NCBI GenBank assembly: GCA_021779435.1
Contig: JAJYAR010000198.1
Location: 1 to 5,755, forward strand
From: a bacterium
GTDB taxonomy: Bacteria > Verrucomicrobiota > Verrucomicrobiae > JAJYAR01
Direction: 5' to 3'
DNA: 5,755 nucleotides
The position numbers and the translations under genes are program-made. Positions 5,747 through 5,755 of this stretch are shown one piece after another; positions within the stretch are counted from its first letter, which is position 1, and each line of letters begins with the position of its first letter. The notes under the pieces were generated by a model. The model had not been told where the DNA came from. It searched no databases and was given only the letters and a program-made list of their open reading frames with translations.

Positions 5747-5755
5747 GGTGTGCCA

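Larger units (their letters stand above)
5390..5755. other. Gene-free region after nadA, mostly repeat array
   Basis: No gene is supported in these 366 bp. The first 41 bp (5390-5430) are unique sequence with no stable hairpin and no T-run, so no intrinsic terminator for nadA is visible there. The rest is the 120-bp tandem array described separately. Apparent open frames across it on either strand are products of the 120-bp period, which is a multiple of three. Confidence 0.85.
5431..5755. repeat. Tandem 120-bp BIME-like array of three distinct GTAG-hairpins (2.7 copies, runs off right edge)
   Basis: Copies lie at 5431-5550, 5551-5670 and 5671-5755 (cut by the window end). The period is exactly 120 bp with no indels. 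Copies 1 and 2 differ at 4 of 120 positions; copies 1 and 3 differ at 4 of 85. Each unit holds hairpin A (GTAG on the minus strand), then B and C (GTAG on the plus strand). A and B are thus inverted with their GTAG ends facing across a 25-bp linker, as in BIMEs. Seven columns vary: five in linkers, one in the loop of A and one in the stem of B (copy 3). The hexamer GGACCG recurs in hairpin A, the A-B linker and hairpin C of each unit. No T-runs follow the hairpins, so they are not standard terminators, but in nadA transcripts they could act as 3'-end stabilisers (inference from known REP behaviour). Confidence 0.93.

Noticed and set aside
5431..5755. CRISPR array
   Set aside because: The whole 120-bp unit repeats, with no short repeat separated by variable spacers, and no cas genes are present.

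Overview
The window is GC-rich bacterial DNA with four protein genes. The leftmost three are on the minus strand. In transcription order they are a Tat-exported GH28-type pectinase-like protein (2620-4017), a secretin-family outer-membrane pore protein (885-2513), and the N-terminal part of a ClpA/ClpC-type AAA+ ATPase that runs off the left edge (1-874). The fourth gene, quinolinate synthase nadA (4343-5389), is on the plus strand and diverges from the GH28 gene across a 325-bp spacer. The form of the NadA (an AHSYVEPEI motif near residue 60), the Tat-exported GH28 protein next to a secretin gene and the high GC suggest Verrucomicrobiota, perhaps Opitutales. This is a judgement from protein style, not a database result.

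Region by region: the ATPase starts only 10 bp after the secretin stop codon, so the two are very probably co-transcribed. An in-frame stop just upstream of the ATPase start shows that it lacks the usual Clp N-terminal adaptor domain. A 106-bp gap separates the secretin gene from the GH28 gene, which may or may not share its transcript. The GH28 protein keeps the NxD and DD acidic motifs of the family but has Ser where the GHG histidine should be. The NadA has all the expected iron-sulphur cysteines and substrate-binding motifs and supplies quinolinate for NAD synthesis; it has no evident functional link to the other three genes.

The most notable non-coding structure lies after nadA. From 5431 to the window end there is a tandem repeat with an exact 120-bp period (two full copies and 85 bp of a third). 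Each unit carries three different hairpins, and each hairpin has a GTAG tetranucleotide at the foot of one arm. A fourth hairpin, unrelated in sequence but built the same way (GTAG, 8-bp perfect stem, 4-nt loop), stands alone at 4181-4204 upstream of nadA. This is the architecture of REP elements and mosaic BIME clusters, which in other bacteria are tied to RAYT (TnpA-REP) HUH transposases. No such transposase lies in the window. nadA is therefore flanked on both sides by REP-like elements.
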